13,873 nucleotides of DNA from Candidatus Falkowbacteria bacterium CG02_land_8_20_14_3_00_36_14 (GCA_002781265.1 PETS01000106.1:1-13873); one strand, 5' to 3'. Counted from the stretch's first letter, positions 1 through 7,426 are shown. Notes: generated from the sequence alone by a model not told the origin. Numbers and translations are program-made.

Positions 1-12
1 CACGCTTACGCG

Positions 13-34
13 CGCAGGGGGATATCCCCCTGCG
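13..34. repeat. 22-bp perfect GC-rich palindrome
   Basis: The half-site CGCAGGGGGAT is followed directly by its exact reverse complement, giving a 22-bp perfect palindrome centred on GATATC. It lies inside the open frame at the 3' end of the antiporter gene, beyond the conserved region. It looks like a dispersed palindromic repeat rather than a terminator, because no T-run follows on either strand. Confidence 0.7.
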
Positions 35-51
35 AACCCCCTTAATATGTT

Positions 52-72
52 CCCCGCCGCAAACGGACGGGG
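52..72. repeat. Hairpin-forming inverted repeat
   Basis: CCCCGCCG and CGGACGGGG are separated by CAAA and pair apart from one bulged base. The element sits next to the 22-bp palindrome and just past the last hydrophobic segment of the antiporter. The pair may replace the original 3' end of that gene, or form its transcript end. Confidence 0.55.
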
Positions 73-1373
73 TAAATGACTAATATAATTAAATATCAGC
101 CAAATTAATATGCCACCGCCATATCCTAACAACGCCGGGAAAGCTGCTTTTTTTAAATAATAGCCGAATGACAACTCTTTGACTTGCCCCATGGCGGCGA
201 CGCCGGCAGCTGAACCGATAATCAATATTGAACCGCCCGTGCCGGCGGTTAATGCCAACAATACCCATATAGACGTGAATACGTTATCGCCCAACATTTT
301 AATAGCCGCCGCCACTAACGGGACATTGTCCAGAATGGAAGAAATTAAACCAAGCGCCACGCTTCCGAAAATTAATCTATCCAGACTGGGAACGGCTCCA
401 AAAACAGAATCAGAAAATTTTTCTAAAAGTCCGATATACGATGAAGCGCCGACTGCCAGCAATATGCCGATGAAAAATTTTAAGGTGGATAAATCAACTT
501 TTTGGATAATTTTGACTATCTGCCCGTTCTCATGCAGATTATCTCCGTTTTTGGCTTTGATATCAATATAAATCCAAAGGATGCCTACGCCGGCGAGCAA
601 CCCTAAAAACGGAGGCAGGCCGATTAAATTGGCCGCCAGCGGAAAAATAAAAGATAGAATGCCGATAAATACAACTGGCCAGTAAGGATTCAATTTTTCT
701 TCATCAACTATATCAAAATCAGGATGCTCTTTTTCTGCTTCTTCATAAACTTTAATTTTTCTACTCATTAAATATTGGGGAATCGCCCAAGCGGCCAAAG
801 CCGGCAATACGCCTGTTTTTATTATTTCTAAAGCGGTAAATTTGCCTGCTAGCCACAGCATTATCGTAGTTACGTCGCCGATCGGACTGGCGGCTCCGCC
901 GGCGTTGGCGGCGATGACGGTATTAGCTGTATAAATTAAAAATTTTCCCTGTTCTTATATATTTTTCTACCCACCTGAAGCATAATCAAGGTGGTTGTCA
1001 AATTATCTAAAAATGCCGAAAAGATAAAAATTAACGCTCCCAGTAGCCAAAAAAACTTTATTTGACTGATCTTCTTCTGCATAATTTTTTCTTGCACCCA
1101 ATCAAAAAAACGATAATAGGACAATGTTTCCACCAAAGTCATAGCCGCTAACAAAAAAACCACTATGCCGAAGATTTCTTCGGTCTCATGGTTTAAAGCT
1201 AAACTTATATCTTCACTTCCTTTGTCATAGATAACAATTATAATCCACAGAATAACGCCGATAATAATTGCAGTTCCGCTTTTATTGACGCGTAATTTAT
1301 GCTCTAAGGCGATTACTGCATACCCAATGATAAATATTAATCAGGCCAATAGCCAGATAGTTTGATAAGACAT

Positions 1374-1607
1374 ATTATTTCATGGGACTATCGCTGAATG
1401 CTCTTTTGAGTATAAATTTTCAAATTTAATGAAAATTTTAATAAAATTTTTTGAAAAAATATGGTTATATTAGTGAAAATAATTTTATAAAAATTTACCA
1501 AAATTTGGTAATTTAGGCCAAATACGATATTCGGCGACAGTTCCTTTATTAATTAAATAAAATCCGCGAGCTTGATTAAGCGTCCGCGGTAATAAAAAAG
1601 ATCTAAA
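1374..1607. other. AT-rich intergenic region between antiporter and carbonic-anhydrase-like genes
   Basis: No gene is seen here. The part from about 1430 to 1510 is almost pure A/T with many AAATTT steps. The only clear structure is the hairpin at 1564-1589. No convincing promoter for the antiporter gene was found. Confidence 0.7.
1564..1589 (-). terminator. Probable terminator hairpin after the carbonic-anhydrase-like gene
   Basis: CCGCG pairs with CGCGG and the inner GCTT with AAGC around a GATT loop. Read on the minus strand the hairpin is followed by a T-rich stretch (ATTTTATTTAATT). It lies about 20 bp past the TAA at 1608, so it would end the atpD-atpC-carbonic-anhydrase-like transcript. 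The stem has an asymmetric internal bulge. Confidence 0.6.
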
Positions 1608-2411
1608 TTATAACTTTAATTTTTCTAAATTTAAGCTGTGCCAAACCGTTCGGCCGGAAATATTATCGCTGGAAACTGCTACTTGCGCCATATGATTTAA
1701 TTTTTCAAGCTGGGCTTCGTTTTCTCCTAAAACAATAATCCTAAATGGATTATCATTGGTAAATCTTTCGCCAAAGCCATGGCTTAAGGCAACGTCTGAT
1801 AATGCTATTAATTCGCCAATGCTTTCTTCCGGCTCAATCTCCATATCAGTAAATATAAAACCATCGGGTAATCCTTCTATCTTTTTAAACTTTCTCGTGC
1901 CGTCATAATAGAGCACTCGCTCGCAGTGCAGTTTTTCCATTTCATCGGCTCTTATATGCCGATAGATGAATTCTGTATCCGAATAAATTTTATTTAAAGA
2001 GCCGACTAAATCTCTGGCATATTTTTGCCCGAACTCATCAGGCGTAATATCTCCTTTCAATTTACCGAATTTTTTTAATTCATCTAAAGCAATTTTCGCC
2101 GCGGCGCAACCTTCATGGCTTGTGATTTCAAACCGATGCTTGATTATACCGGCCTTTATTAATTCTCCGGCTGCCTTAATCATCACCTTTTCGCCGGCGA
2201 TTATTCCGGATCCGGCCCTAGCTATTCTATGATCGTGTATCCGGCCATCAGAACATGCTAGGCATTCAGGAGTCTCTAGAAAAGTATTTTTTATGCCGTC
2301 AATAGAATTATAAATTTCTTCAATAGGCCTGTTTTCTTTTAATCCTTGGATAACAAAATTATCTTCGGATTTTTGCCAAAGTGCATCTATTTTTTCTGAT
2401 TGATTTTTCAT
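1608..2411 (-). CDS. Beta-carbonic-anhydrase-like zinc protein
   Basis: A 267-residue soluble protein with a pattern resembling the beta-carbonic anhydrase metal site: CSDGR (Cys53, Asp55 and Arg57 from the start chosen here) and HEGC about 45 residues later (His99, Cys102). In beta-carbonic anhydrases the CxDxR and HxxC motifs supply the Cys/His/Cys zinc ligands and the Asp/Arg pair that gates the site; the enzyme hydrates CO2 to bicarbonate. The rest is unlike classical members, so substrate and activity are inferred only. An ATG at 2421-2423 is also possible, but GGAGG sits within it, 5 bases before the ATG at 2409-2411, so the latter is chosen. The gene begins about 22 bp after the atpC stop and is probably co-transcribed with it. 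Confidence 0.6.
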   Translation of the reverse strand: MKNQSEKIDALWQKSEDNFVIQGLKENRPIEEIYNSIDGIKNTFLETPECLACSDGRIHDHRIARAGSGIIAGEKVMIKAAGELIKAGIIKHRFEITSHEGCAAAKIALDELKKFGKLKGDITPDEFGQKYARDLVGSLNKIYSDTEFIYRHIRADEMEKLHCERVLYYDGTRKFKKIEGLPDGFIFTDMEIEPEESIGELIALSDVALSHGFGERFTNDNPFRIIVLGENEAQLEKLNHMAQVAVSSDNISGRTVWHSLNLEKLKL

Positions 2412-2433
2412 TTTTTCCTCCATAAAATATTTT

Positions 2434-2871
2434 TTATTGAATATTTTTACTTTTTTTCCATCTTTTTACCGCCTTGCTTCTAGCTAACTCCTTGACGATA
2501 CTGGCGTTTATGTTGGTAAACTTCTCCTGATCAAACTGCTTTAAGTTCTTTTTGGCTTCTTCGGCACGCATCCTGGCTTCTTCGGCCCTTTTTTCGTCTA
2601 TCTCCTCAGCGCGCTCGGCCGTATCGGCTAAAATCACGACCTTATCTTTTAAAACCTCAATAAAACCGCCGGAAACCGACATTACTTCCGGCAGGCCGTC
2701 TTTCTTTTTGATTTCAATCACTCCGGGCTGCAAAGAAGCCACTAAGGGGATATGATTAGGCAAAACCGTAATCTCGCCCATCATGGTGGGAACGGTTATT
2801 TGCATAACCTCTTCTTTTAAAACCACGCGCTTCGGAGTAACTATCTCAAAATGTATTATTTTATCAGCCAT
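2434..2871 (-). CDS. atpC: ATP synthase F1 subunit epsilon
   Basis: The epsilon subunit belongs to the central stalk of F1 and couples or inhibits rotation. The 145 residues fit the family. An N-terminal beta-sandwich is evident (IVTPKRVVLKEEV, MMGEITVLPNHIPLVASLQPG, SVSGGFIEVLKDKVVILADTAERAEEID), followed by a charged helical hairpin from about residue 88. It is the last atp gene, 56 bp after the atpD stop, in an AT-rich spacer that holds a 7-bp-period repeat. No Shine-Dalgarno is seen before the ATG. The lysine-rich end (KRWKKSKNIQ) is a little unusual but intact. The call is secure. Confidence 0.95.
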   Translation of the reverse strand: MADKIIHFEIVTPKRVVLKEEVMQITVPTMMGEITVLPNHIPLVASLQPGVIEIKKKDGLPEVMSVSGGFIEVLKDKVVILADTAERAEEIDEKRAEEARMRAEEAKKNLKQFDQEKFTNINASIVKELARSKAVKRWKKSKNIQ

Positions 2872-2903
2872 AAATATTTATTGTAAATAAAAATTGTTTT
2901 AAA

Positions 2904-2931
2904 ATTAGAAATTGGGAATTAGAAATTTTAG
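2904..2931. repeat. 7-bp-period AT-rich repeat at the atpD stop
   Basis: Consecutive heptads ATTAGAA, ATTGGGA, ATTAGAA, ATTTTAG. An 11-bp direct repeat AATTAGAAATT (2903-2913 and 2917-2927) is contained in it. The atpD stop codon (2928-2930) lies inside. Similar heptad tracts occur at other gene borders in this window. Confidence 0.55.
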
Positions 2932-4343
2932 AATTCTATTTCCCCACTTCCTAAAATCCCGCCTTTCATATAAAAATCATTTTCTCCCTTGTCATCGTGC
3001 TTGCCTTCTAAAATTTCTTTAAAACCCTTGATGGTATCGCTTATCTTGACATATTGCCCCGAATGGCCGGAAAATACTTCCGCCACGAAAAGCGGCTGGG
3101 ATAAAAACCTTTGTATTTTTCTGGCCCTCATCACGGTCAATTTATCTTCATCTGATAATTCATCCATGCCTAAAATGGCGATAATATCCTGCAAATCCTT
3201 GTATCTTTGCAAAACTTTTTGGACTCCTCGCGCCGTTTCATAATGTTCTGGGCCGATAATTTTCGGATCTAAAATAGTAGAAGAAGAGTCTAAGGGATCC
3301 ACTGCCGGATAAATGCCTAATTCAGACAGGCCTCGGGATAAAACTACGGTTGAATCAAGATGGGCAAAGGTTGTCGCCGGCGCCGGATCAGTCAAATCGT
3401 CTGCCGGCACATAAACGGCCTGGATGGAAGTGATTGAACCCTTATTAGTAGAAGTGATTCTCTCCTGCAATTCTCCCATTTCGGTAGAAAGAGTCGGCTG
3501 ATAACCCACGGCTGAAGGCATCCGTCCCAGTAAGGCCGATACTTCCGAACCGGCTTGAGTAAACCTAAAAATATTGTCTATAAAAAATAATACATCCTGG
3601 TTTTGCTCGTCCCGAAAATATTCAGCAATGGAAAGCCCGGATAAAGCAACGCGCGCCCTGGCGCCGGGCGGTTCATTCATCTGGCCGAATACCATAGCTA
3701 CCTTGTCAATCACTCCTGATTCTTTCATTTCATGGTATAGGTCATTGCCTTCCCTGGTTCTTTCTCCCACGCCAGCAAAAACCGAATAACCGCCATGCTC
3801 CTGGGCTATATTATGGATAAATTCCTGGATCAAAACTGTCTTGCCCACGCCGGCGCCGCCGAACATGCCCACTTTGCCGCCTTTGGCAATTGGGCAGATC
3901 AAATCAATCACTTTAATGCCGGTTTCTAAAATTTCTGTCTTAGTTGATTGGTCAACGAATTTAGGCGGCTGGCGGTGGATAGGATATCTCTTCTTTGCCT
4001 TGGGCGCTTCTTGGCCGTCAATAGGATTCCCTAAAACATCAAAAATTCTCCCCAAAGTGGCTTCGCCCACCGGCACGCTGATACCGGCACCGGTATTTAC
4101 GGCTTTCTGGCCGCGCTTCAGCCCGTCGGTTGAACCCATAGCCACGGTTCTTACTAAATTTGACCCCATATGCTGCTGGACTTCCAAAACTAATTTTTTA
4201 TTTTTTCCCAATTCTACTTCTAAGGCATTATAAATTTCTGGCAAATCGCCGGCAAAAAAGACATCAACCACCACGCCGATTATTTGTTTAATTGTCCCCG
4301 TAGCCGTTTTCACCGCCACAGTTGTTTGTGTATTTTTTTGCAT
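2928..4343 (-). CDS. atpD: ATP synthase F1 subunit beta (catalytic)
   Basis: Catalytic subunit that makes ATP from ADP and phosphate, three per F1. All functional motifs are present in the 471-residue product: P-loop GGAGVGKT (162-169), GERTREGNDLYHEM with catalytic Glu194 and Arg195, Walker B VLFFIDN with Asp256, SALLGRMPSAVGYQPTL, and a DELSDED form of the DELSEED loop (394-400). The start is placed at the ATG 4341-4343; an in-frame TTG five codons earlier falls in a hairpin repeat and is less likely. The gene is separated from atpG by a 559-bp insert read in the opposite sense, so it probably has its own promoter together with atpC. No strong Shine-Dalgarno. Very confident. Confidence 0.99.
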   Translation of the reverse strand: MQKNTQTTVAVKTATGTIKQIIGVVVDVFFAGDLPEIYNALEVELGKNKKLVLEVQQHMGSNLVRTVAMGSTDGLKRGQKAVNTGAGISVPVGEATLGRIFDVLGNPIDGQEAPKAKKRYPIHRQPPKFVDQSTKTEILETGIKVIDLICPIAKGGKVGMFGGAGVGKTVLIQEFIHNIAQEHGGYSVFAGVGERTREGNDLYHEMKESGVIDKVAMVFGQMNEPPGARARVALSGLSIAEYFRDEQNQDVLFFIDNIFRFTQAGSEVSALLGRMPSAVGYQPTLSTEMGELQERITSTNKGSITSIQAVYVPADDLTDPAPATTFAHLDSTVVLSRGLSELGIYPAVDPLDSSSTILDPKIIGPEHYETARGVQKVLQRYKDLQDIIAILGMDELSDEDKLTVMRARKIQRFLSQPLFVAEVFSGHSGQYVKISDTIKGFKEILEGKHDDKGENDFYMKGGILGSGEIEF

Positions 4344-4355
4344 ATTTATTTTTAA

Positions 4356-4382
4356 CAATCCGTAGCTGCAAGCGAAGGATTG
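4356..4382. repeat. Inverted repeat (GTAGC-family copy) just upstream of atpD
   Basis: CAATCC and GGATTG form a 6-bp stem around an inner GCT/AGC stem. It lies 12 bp upstream of the atpD ATG, so it would be in the atpD leader. The sequence CCGTAGC...GCGAAGGAT resembles the elements at 10116-10150 and 12454-12492, so it is probably a degenerate copy of the same repeat. A regulatory role is possible but not shown. Confidence 0.5.
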
Positions 4383-4406
4383 ACTATTTATTAATTATGT
4401 GATAAT
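4380..4406 (+). promoter_or_regulatory. Candidate plus-strand promoter
   Basis: TTGACT (4380-4385) and GATAAT (4401-4406) with a 15-bp spacer and a TG extended -10 (TGTGATAAT). It points toward the plus-strand ORF at 4483, leaving a leader of about 70 bases. The spacer is shorter than the optimum of 17, partly compensated by the extended -10. Confidence 0.45.
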
Positions 4407-4482
4407 TTATATTATTAGTTTGATTTATAATTTGTGAATATTTTATTTTCTTAATAACCGTTCATTCCAATAGGAGGATTTT

Positions 4483-4779
4483 ATGCCTTATAAACACGAT
4501 GAGTACATGAAAGAACATTATATATCATATGGTGTTCTAAGTAAAATCGTTAATTTTAAAAACCCGATTGCCCTTAAATGTATAATAAAAATATTGTTTT
4601 CCAATTTATCGCAGATATTAAATAAACTACAAAATTATTATTTTCAAAAACTAATGGAAACTGGCGGCGAAATTTTATATTGTTCAATTGCCTGTTTCTT
4701 AATATTTGCCATAGAATTTTTTCCGCTTCGGTCATATTCTTTCTTAATTCTTTCGCCACTTTTACAACTTTTGAATTAA
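4483..4779 (+). CDS. Hypothetical protein in the atpD-atpG gap (plus strand)
   Basis: Not recognised. It is a 98-codon ORF beginning MPYKHDEYMKEHYISYG, with AGGAGG five bases before the ATG and promoter-like boxes upstream, a start context far better than those of the atp genes around it. The first 50 or so codons look like a plausible small protein. The distal part overlaps the antisense DUF559 remnant and its hydrophobic run (EILYCSIACFLIFAIEF) may be a shadow of that gene. The true product may be a fragment joined to foreign sequence at about 4640-4660. The palindrome-plus-T-run at 4837-4864 could terminate it. The signals are better supported than the full length. Confidence 0.45.
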   Translation: MPYKHDEYMKEHYISYGVLSKIVNFKNPIALKCIIKILFSNLSQILNKLQNYYFQKLMETGGEILYCSIACFLIFAIEFFPLRSYSFLILSPLLQLLN

Positions 4780-4783
4780 TCAT
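4574..4783 (-). pseudogene. Truncated DUF559 endonuclease-like gene remnant
   Basis: From the ATG at 4781-4783 the minus strand reads MINSKVVKVAKELRKNMTEA then EKILWQILRNRQLNNIKFRR. This is the characteristic N-terminus of DUF559 proteins, which belong to the Vsr/restriction-endonuclease-like fold. After about 45 residues the similarity stops and the remaining sequence (ending NWKTIFLLYI) lacks the expected catalytic core with an IDGGQH-type motif, so about half of the domain is missing. GAGGA precedes the start. It lies next to a palindromic element in the insert between atpG and atpD, and probably entered with it. A dead remnant is the best reading. Confidence 0.75.
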
Positions 4784-4808
4784 ATTTTTTCGTCCTCGCA
4801 CAATTTAC

Positions 4809-4902
4809 CCTCACCCGCCTCGCTTCGCTCGGCACCCTCTCCAAATTTGGAGAGAGTATTTTTTCTCCCCTCTCCTGTATAGGAGAAAGGCCGGGGGTGA
4901 GG
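4809..4902. mobile_element. MITE-like palindromic element abutting the atpG stop codon
   Basis: About 94 bp bounded by the 8-bp inverted repeat CCTCACCC / GGGTGAGG. Inside are GCCTCGCTTCGCTCGGC, the 18-bp perfect palindrome CTCTCCAAATTTGGAGAG (4837-4854), and TCTCCT-GTAT-AGGAGA (4871-4886). The right end touches the atpG TAA (4903-4905). No transposase is present. GC content is much higher than in the flanking insert. It looks like a non-autonomous dispersed repeat; mobility is inferred from structure only. Confidence 0.6.
4837..4864 (+). terminator. Terminator-like palindrome followed by T6
   Basis: The 18-bp palindrome CTCTCCAAATTTGGAGAG is followed after four bases by six T on the plus strand. 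It could end transcription from the 4483 ORF before it runs antisense into atpG. It is also part of the repeat element, so the function may be incidental. Confidence 0.4.
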
Positions 4903-5871
4903 TTATTTCAGCGCATTGGCGCCGGCGCTGATTTCCGCTATTTCCGCCGTAATGCTGGCCTGCCTGGCTTTATTGTAATACAAAGTCAATTCATCAACCA
5001 AATCTCCGGCCGCTTCCGTGGCTTTGTGCATAGAAGCCATGCGGGCGCTGTGCTCGGACGCGTTTGACTCCAATAGCGCCTGGAATAACTGCACTTCAAT
5101 CAAACGGGGAATTATTTTATCCAATACTTCCTGCGGGCTTGGTTCAAATGTATAATAAAACTTATTCTTCTTTTCTTCTAAATGCTTCTCATCTTTAGCT
5201 TTGATAAATTCCTTGCTAATGCCAATCCTCGAATCCTCCCCGACTATGCCGAGATATTTGTCATCAGCGGTAAAATCAATGGGCAATAACTGCTTAACTC
5301 TGGGAATCTGCTTGGCTACGTTTATAAAATCAGTATAAGCAACCATCACTTTGTCATATTTGCCTGATAAAAAATCATTAATTATCATTTTAGCGATGGG
5401 CATAACTTCCGCCACTTCTGAAACCGCATCCTGCTTGGGAAAATCAGCCGCCAAATTATAGCCGTAGTATTTATTAACTGCCAATCCTTTTTTGCCCATA
5501 ATTATAAATTCAGCTTTTGCTTCCATCGGCTCTCCTTTATGGTGGTGTTTCTTGATAGATTCATGCACTTTATTTACTATGGCGGTGTTAAACCCGCCGC
5601 ATAATCCCCGGTTAGAAGCAAACAAGACAATGCCCACATTTTTTATTTTATCTTTTTTAACCAGCAAGGGATGAAGCTCTTCTCCGCTATTATCCGCTTG
5701 GGAAAGATTCAAAACTGTTGCCCAGCTCAAATTGGCATAGGTTCTGGTTTTTAATACCGCTTCTATGCTGCGGCGCATTTTAGCCGTGGCCACCATTTCC
5801 ATGGCCTTGGTGATTTTTTTGGTATTGCCGATTGATTTTATTCTTCTTTGGATGTCTTTAGTTGACGCCAT
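4903..5871 (-). CDS. atpG: ATP synthase F1 subunit gamma
   Basis: Gamma is the rotating central shaft of F1. Both conserved ends are present: N-terminal RRIKSIGNTKKITKAMEMVA and the C-terminal helix with SEHSARMASMHKATEAAGD and QASITAEIAEISAGANAL. The middle Rossmann-like part contains SNRGLCGGFN near residue 90. At 322 residues it is about 30-35 longer than common bacterial gamma subunits, with extra charged sequence between the two halves (near residues 220-240). It starts 11 bp after the atpA stop, so atpA and atpG are co-transcribed. The stop codon touches the palindromic element at 4809-4902, which separates it from atpD. No clear Shine-Dalgarno. Confidence 0.97.
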   Translation of the reverse strand: MASTKDIQRRIKSIGNTKKITKAMEMVATAKMRRSIEAVLKTRTYANLSWATVLNLSQADNSGEELHPLLVKKDKIKNVGIVLFASNRGLCGGFNTAIVNKVHESIKKHHHKGEPMEAKAEFIIMGKKGLAVNKYYGYNLAADFPKQDAVSEVAEVMPIAKMIINDFLSGKYDKVMVAYTDFINVAKQIPRVKQLLPIDFTADDKYLGIVGEDSRIGISKEFIKAKDEKHLEEKKNKFYYTFEPSPQEVLDKIIPRLIEVQLFQALLESNASEHSARMASMHKATEAAGDLVDELTLYYNKARQASITAEIAEISAGANALK

Positions 5872-5882
5872 TCTTTATAATT

Positions 5883-7412
5883 TTAATTTTTAATCAAATA
5901 ATCTAATGTATGCTTATAATTATCTATTAATTTTTTTATTTTACTCTCCAGCTTCTCATTCAAATCCCCTTGGGATGATATTTCTTCTAAAATATCTTTC
6001 CCGAAATTTTGGGCGTATTTATTCAAGCCGTCTTCAAATTCTCCGATTTTTTCTACCGGCACATTATCCAGCAGGCCGTTGGTGATGGCAAAAAATATTA
6101 AAACCTGATTGGCAATCGGCACCGGCGCGTATTGGCCTTGCTTGAATATTTCCATCAATCTTCTGCCCCGCTCCAGCCTGATTTTTGTTTCTTGGTCAAG
6201 ATCAGCGCCAAACTGGGCAAAAGCGGCCATTTCTCGGTACTGGGCCGCTTCCAATCTCATCTTGCCGGCGACTTTTTTCATGGCTTTTATCTGGGCGGAG
6301 GAGCCGACGCGCGAAACAGAAAGGCCGGCGTTCACTGCCGGACGGTTGCCCTGGTAAAATAAATCCGGCTCCAAATAAATCTGCCCATCAGTGATGGAAA
6401 TAACATTGGTGGGAATATAGGCGGACACATCGCCGGCCTGGGTTTCAATAATAGGCAAAGCCGTGATAGAACCGCCGCCGTGGTCTTTGTTTAATTTGCA
6501 GGATCTTTCCAAAAGACGGGAATGAAGAAAAAACACGTCTCCCGGATAAGCTTCTCGTCCCGGCGGCCGGCGAAGAAGCAGCGATATTTCTCTATAAGAA
6601 ACGGCATGCTTGGATAAATCATCATAAATTATTAAAACATCTTCGCCTTTATCCAAAAAATATTCCGCCATGGCGCAGCCGGCATAAGGAGCTATATATA
6701 AAAGCGACGCCGGAAAAGAAGCGCCGGCTAAAACCATAATCGTGTAAGCCATCGCGCCTGCCTCCTCCAGCTTGGCTATAATGCCGGCTATCTTAGATTC
6801 TTTCTGGCCGATAGCGACATAAATACATTTCATATTCTGCCCCTTCTGGCTAATAATGGTGTCAATTGCCAAAGCGGTTTTGCCGATCTGCCTGTCACCA
6901 ATAATTAATTCTCTTTGGCCCCGGCCGATGGGAATCATGGAATCAATGGCTTTAATTCCGGTTTGCACCGGCTGCGATACCTTCTGCCGGGTAATTACTC
7001 CCGGAGCGATTTTCTCAATAGGATAAAATTTATCGGTTTTAATTTTTCCTTTGCCATCAACTTCTTCTCCTAAGGGATTTAGAACGCGGCCAATTAAGCC
7101 CTCTCCGACCGGAACTTCTAAAATTCTTTTTAAAGAAATTACTTCGTCCCCTTCTTTTATGCCGGTATAATCGCCTAAAATAATAGCGCCGACATTATCT
7201 TCTTCTAAATTCAAAGCCACTCCGTATACCGGGCCTTTAGCGGTTTTAAATTCAAGCATTTCCGACATCATCACGTCAGCCAAACCGGAAATAAGAGCGA
7301 TCCCGTCTCCGACTTCAATTACCCGACCATAGGTCTGCTCCCTGATTTGGCTCTTAAATTCCGTAATATGCTTTTTAAGCTGTTCCACGATAAAATCTTT
7401 TGTATTGGACAT
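5883..7412 (-). CDS. atpA: ATP synthase F1 subunit alpha
   Basis: The non-catalytic nucleotide-binding subunit of F1; it contributes an arginine finger to the beta active site. The 509 residues match the usual length. Motifs seen: P-loop GDRQIGKT (172-179; the common form has Thr where this has Ile176), LLLRRPPGREAYPGDVF (278-294), VISITDGQIYLE (337-348) and SVSRVGSSAQ with arginine finger Arg368. The start has no Shine-Dalgarno; instead a TATAAT lies five bases before the ATG, which would suit a leaderless transcript. It follows a 382-bp gap holding an oppositely oriented small gene, so it probably starts a new transcription unit with atpG. Very confident identification. Confidence 0.99.
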   Translation of the reverse strand: MSNTKDFIVEQLKKHITEFKSQIREQTYGRVIEVGDGIALISGLADVMMSEMLEFKTAKGPVYGVALNLEEDNVGAIILGDYTGIKEGDEVISLKRILEVPVGEGLIGRVLNPLGEEVDGKGKIKTDKFYPIEKIAPGVITRQKVSQPVQTGIKAIDSMIPIGRGQRELIIGDRQIGKTALAIDTIISQKGQNMKCIYVAIGQKESKIAGIIAKLEEAGAMAYTIMVLAGASFPASLLYIAPYAGCAMAEYFLDKGEDVLIIYDDLSKHAVSYREISLLLRRPPGREAYPGDVFFLHSRLLERSCKLNKDHGGGSITALPIIETQAGDVSAYIPTNVISITDGQIYLEPDLFYQGNRPAVNAGLSVSRVGSSAQIKAMKKVAGKMRLEAAQYREMAAFAQFGADLDQETKIRLERGRRLMEIFKQGQYAPVPIANQVLIFFAITNGLLDNVPVEKIGEFEDGLNKYAQNFGKDILEEISSQGDLNEKLESKIKKLIDNYKHTLDYLIKN

Positions 7413-7426
7413 AATATATTATAAAC
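7413..7426 (-). promoter_or_regulatory. Candidate -10 box adjacent to the atpA start
   Basis: Read on the minus strand, TATAAT is followed by ATATT and then the atpA ATG. A start site six to seven bases past the box would fall at the ATG, giving a leaderless or nearly leaderless mRNA. Only poor -35 matches are found at proper distance (TTGAAT at 15 bp; a perfect TTGACA is 22 bp away). Low confidence because the region is very AT-rich. Confidence 0.3.

Larger units (their letters stand above)
1..1373 (-). pseudogene. nhaD: NhaD-type Na+/H+ antiporter, interrupted (partial, runs off left edge)
   Basis: Integral membrane antiporter of the ArsB/NhaD ion-transporter superfamily, expected to exchange Na+ for H+ across the cytoplasmic membrane. 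Translating the minus strand across both breaks gives the family hallmarks in order: SAFLDNLTTT, ANAGGAASPIGDVTT, SSILDNVPLVAAA and GTGGSILIIGSAAG, within many hydrophobic segments. The only sensible start is the ATG at 1371-1373. It is followed after nine codons by an in-frame TGA (1341-1343), and the frame is lost around 940-951 in an A4T5 run; one extra base or a -1 shift restores it. No stop is met before the window edge, and the last 25 or so residues are encoded by two GC-rich palindromes. No strong Shine-Dalgarno is visible. Family assignment is secure. Whether it is a decayed gene, a sequencing artefact or a recoded gene is not. Confidence 0.85.

Noticed and set aside
1341..1343. UGA read as an amino acid (code 4 or 25, as in Gracilibacteria or SR1)
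   Set aside because: No other in-frame TGA occurs in the roughly 3,000 codons of intact genes here, and the DUF3467 gene ends with TGA. One TGA in an already frameshifted gene is better explained by mutation or error.
3841..4233. Plus-strand ORFs opposite atpD, atpA, dnaJ and the antiporter (for example 3841-4233, 6109-6394, 11137-11577, 179-571)
   Set aside because: All are shadows of conserved minus-strand genes, without ribosome-binding sites or recognisable products.
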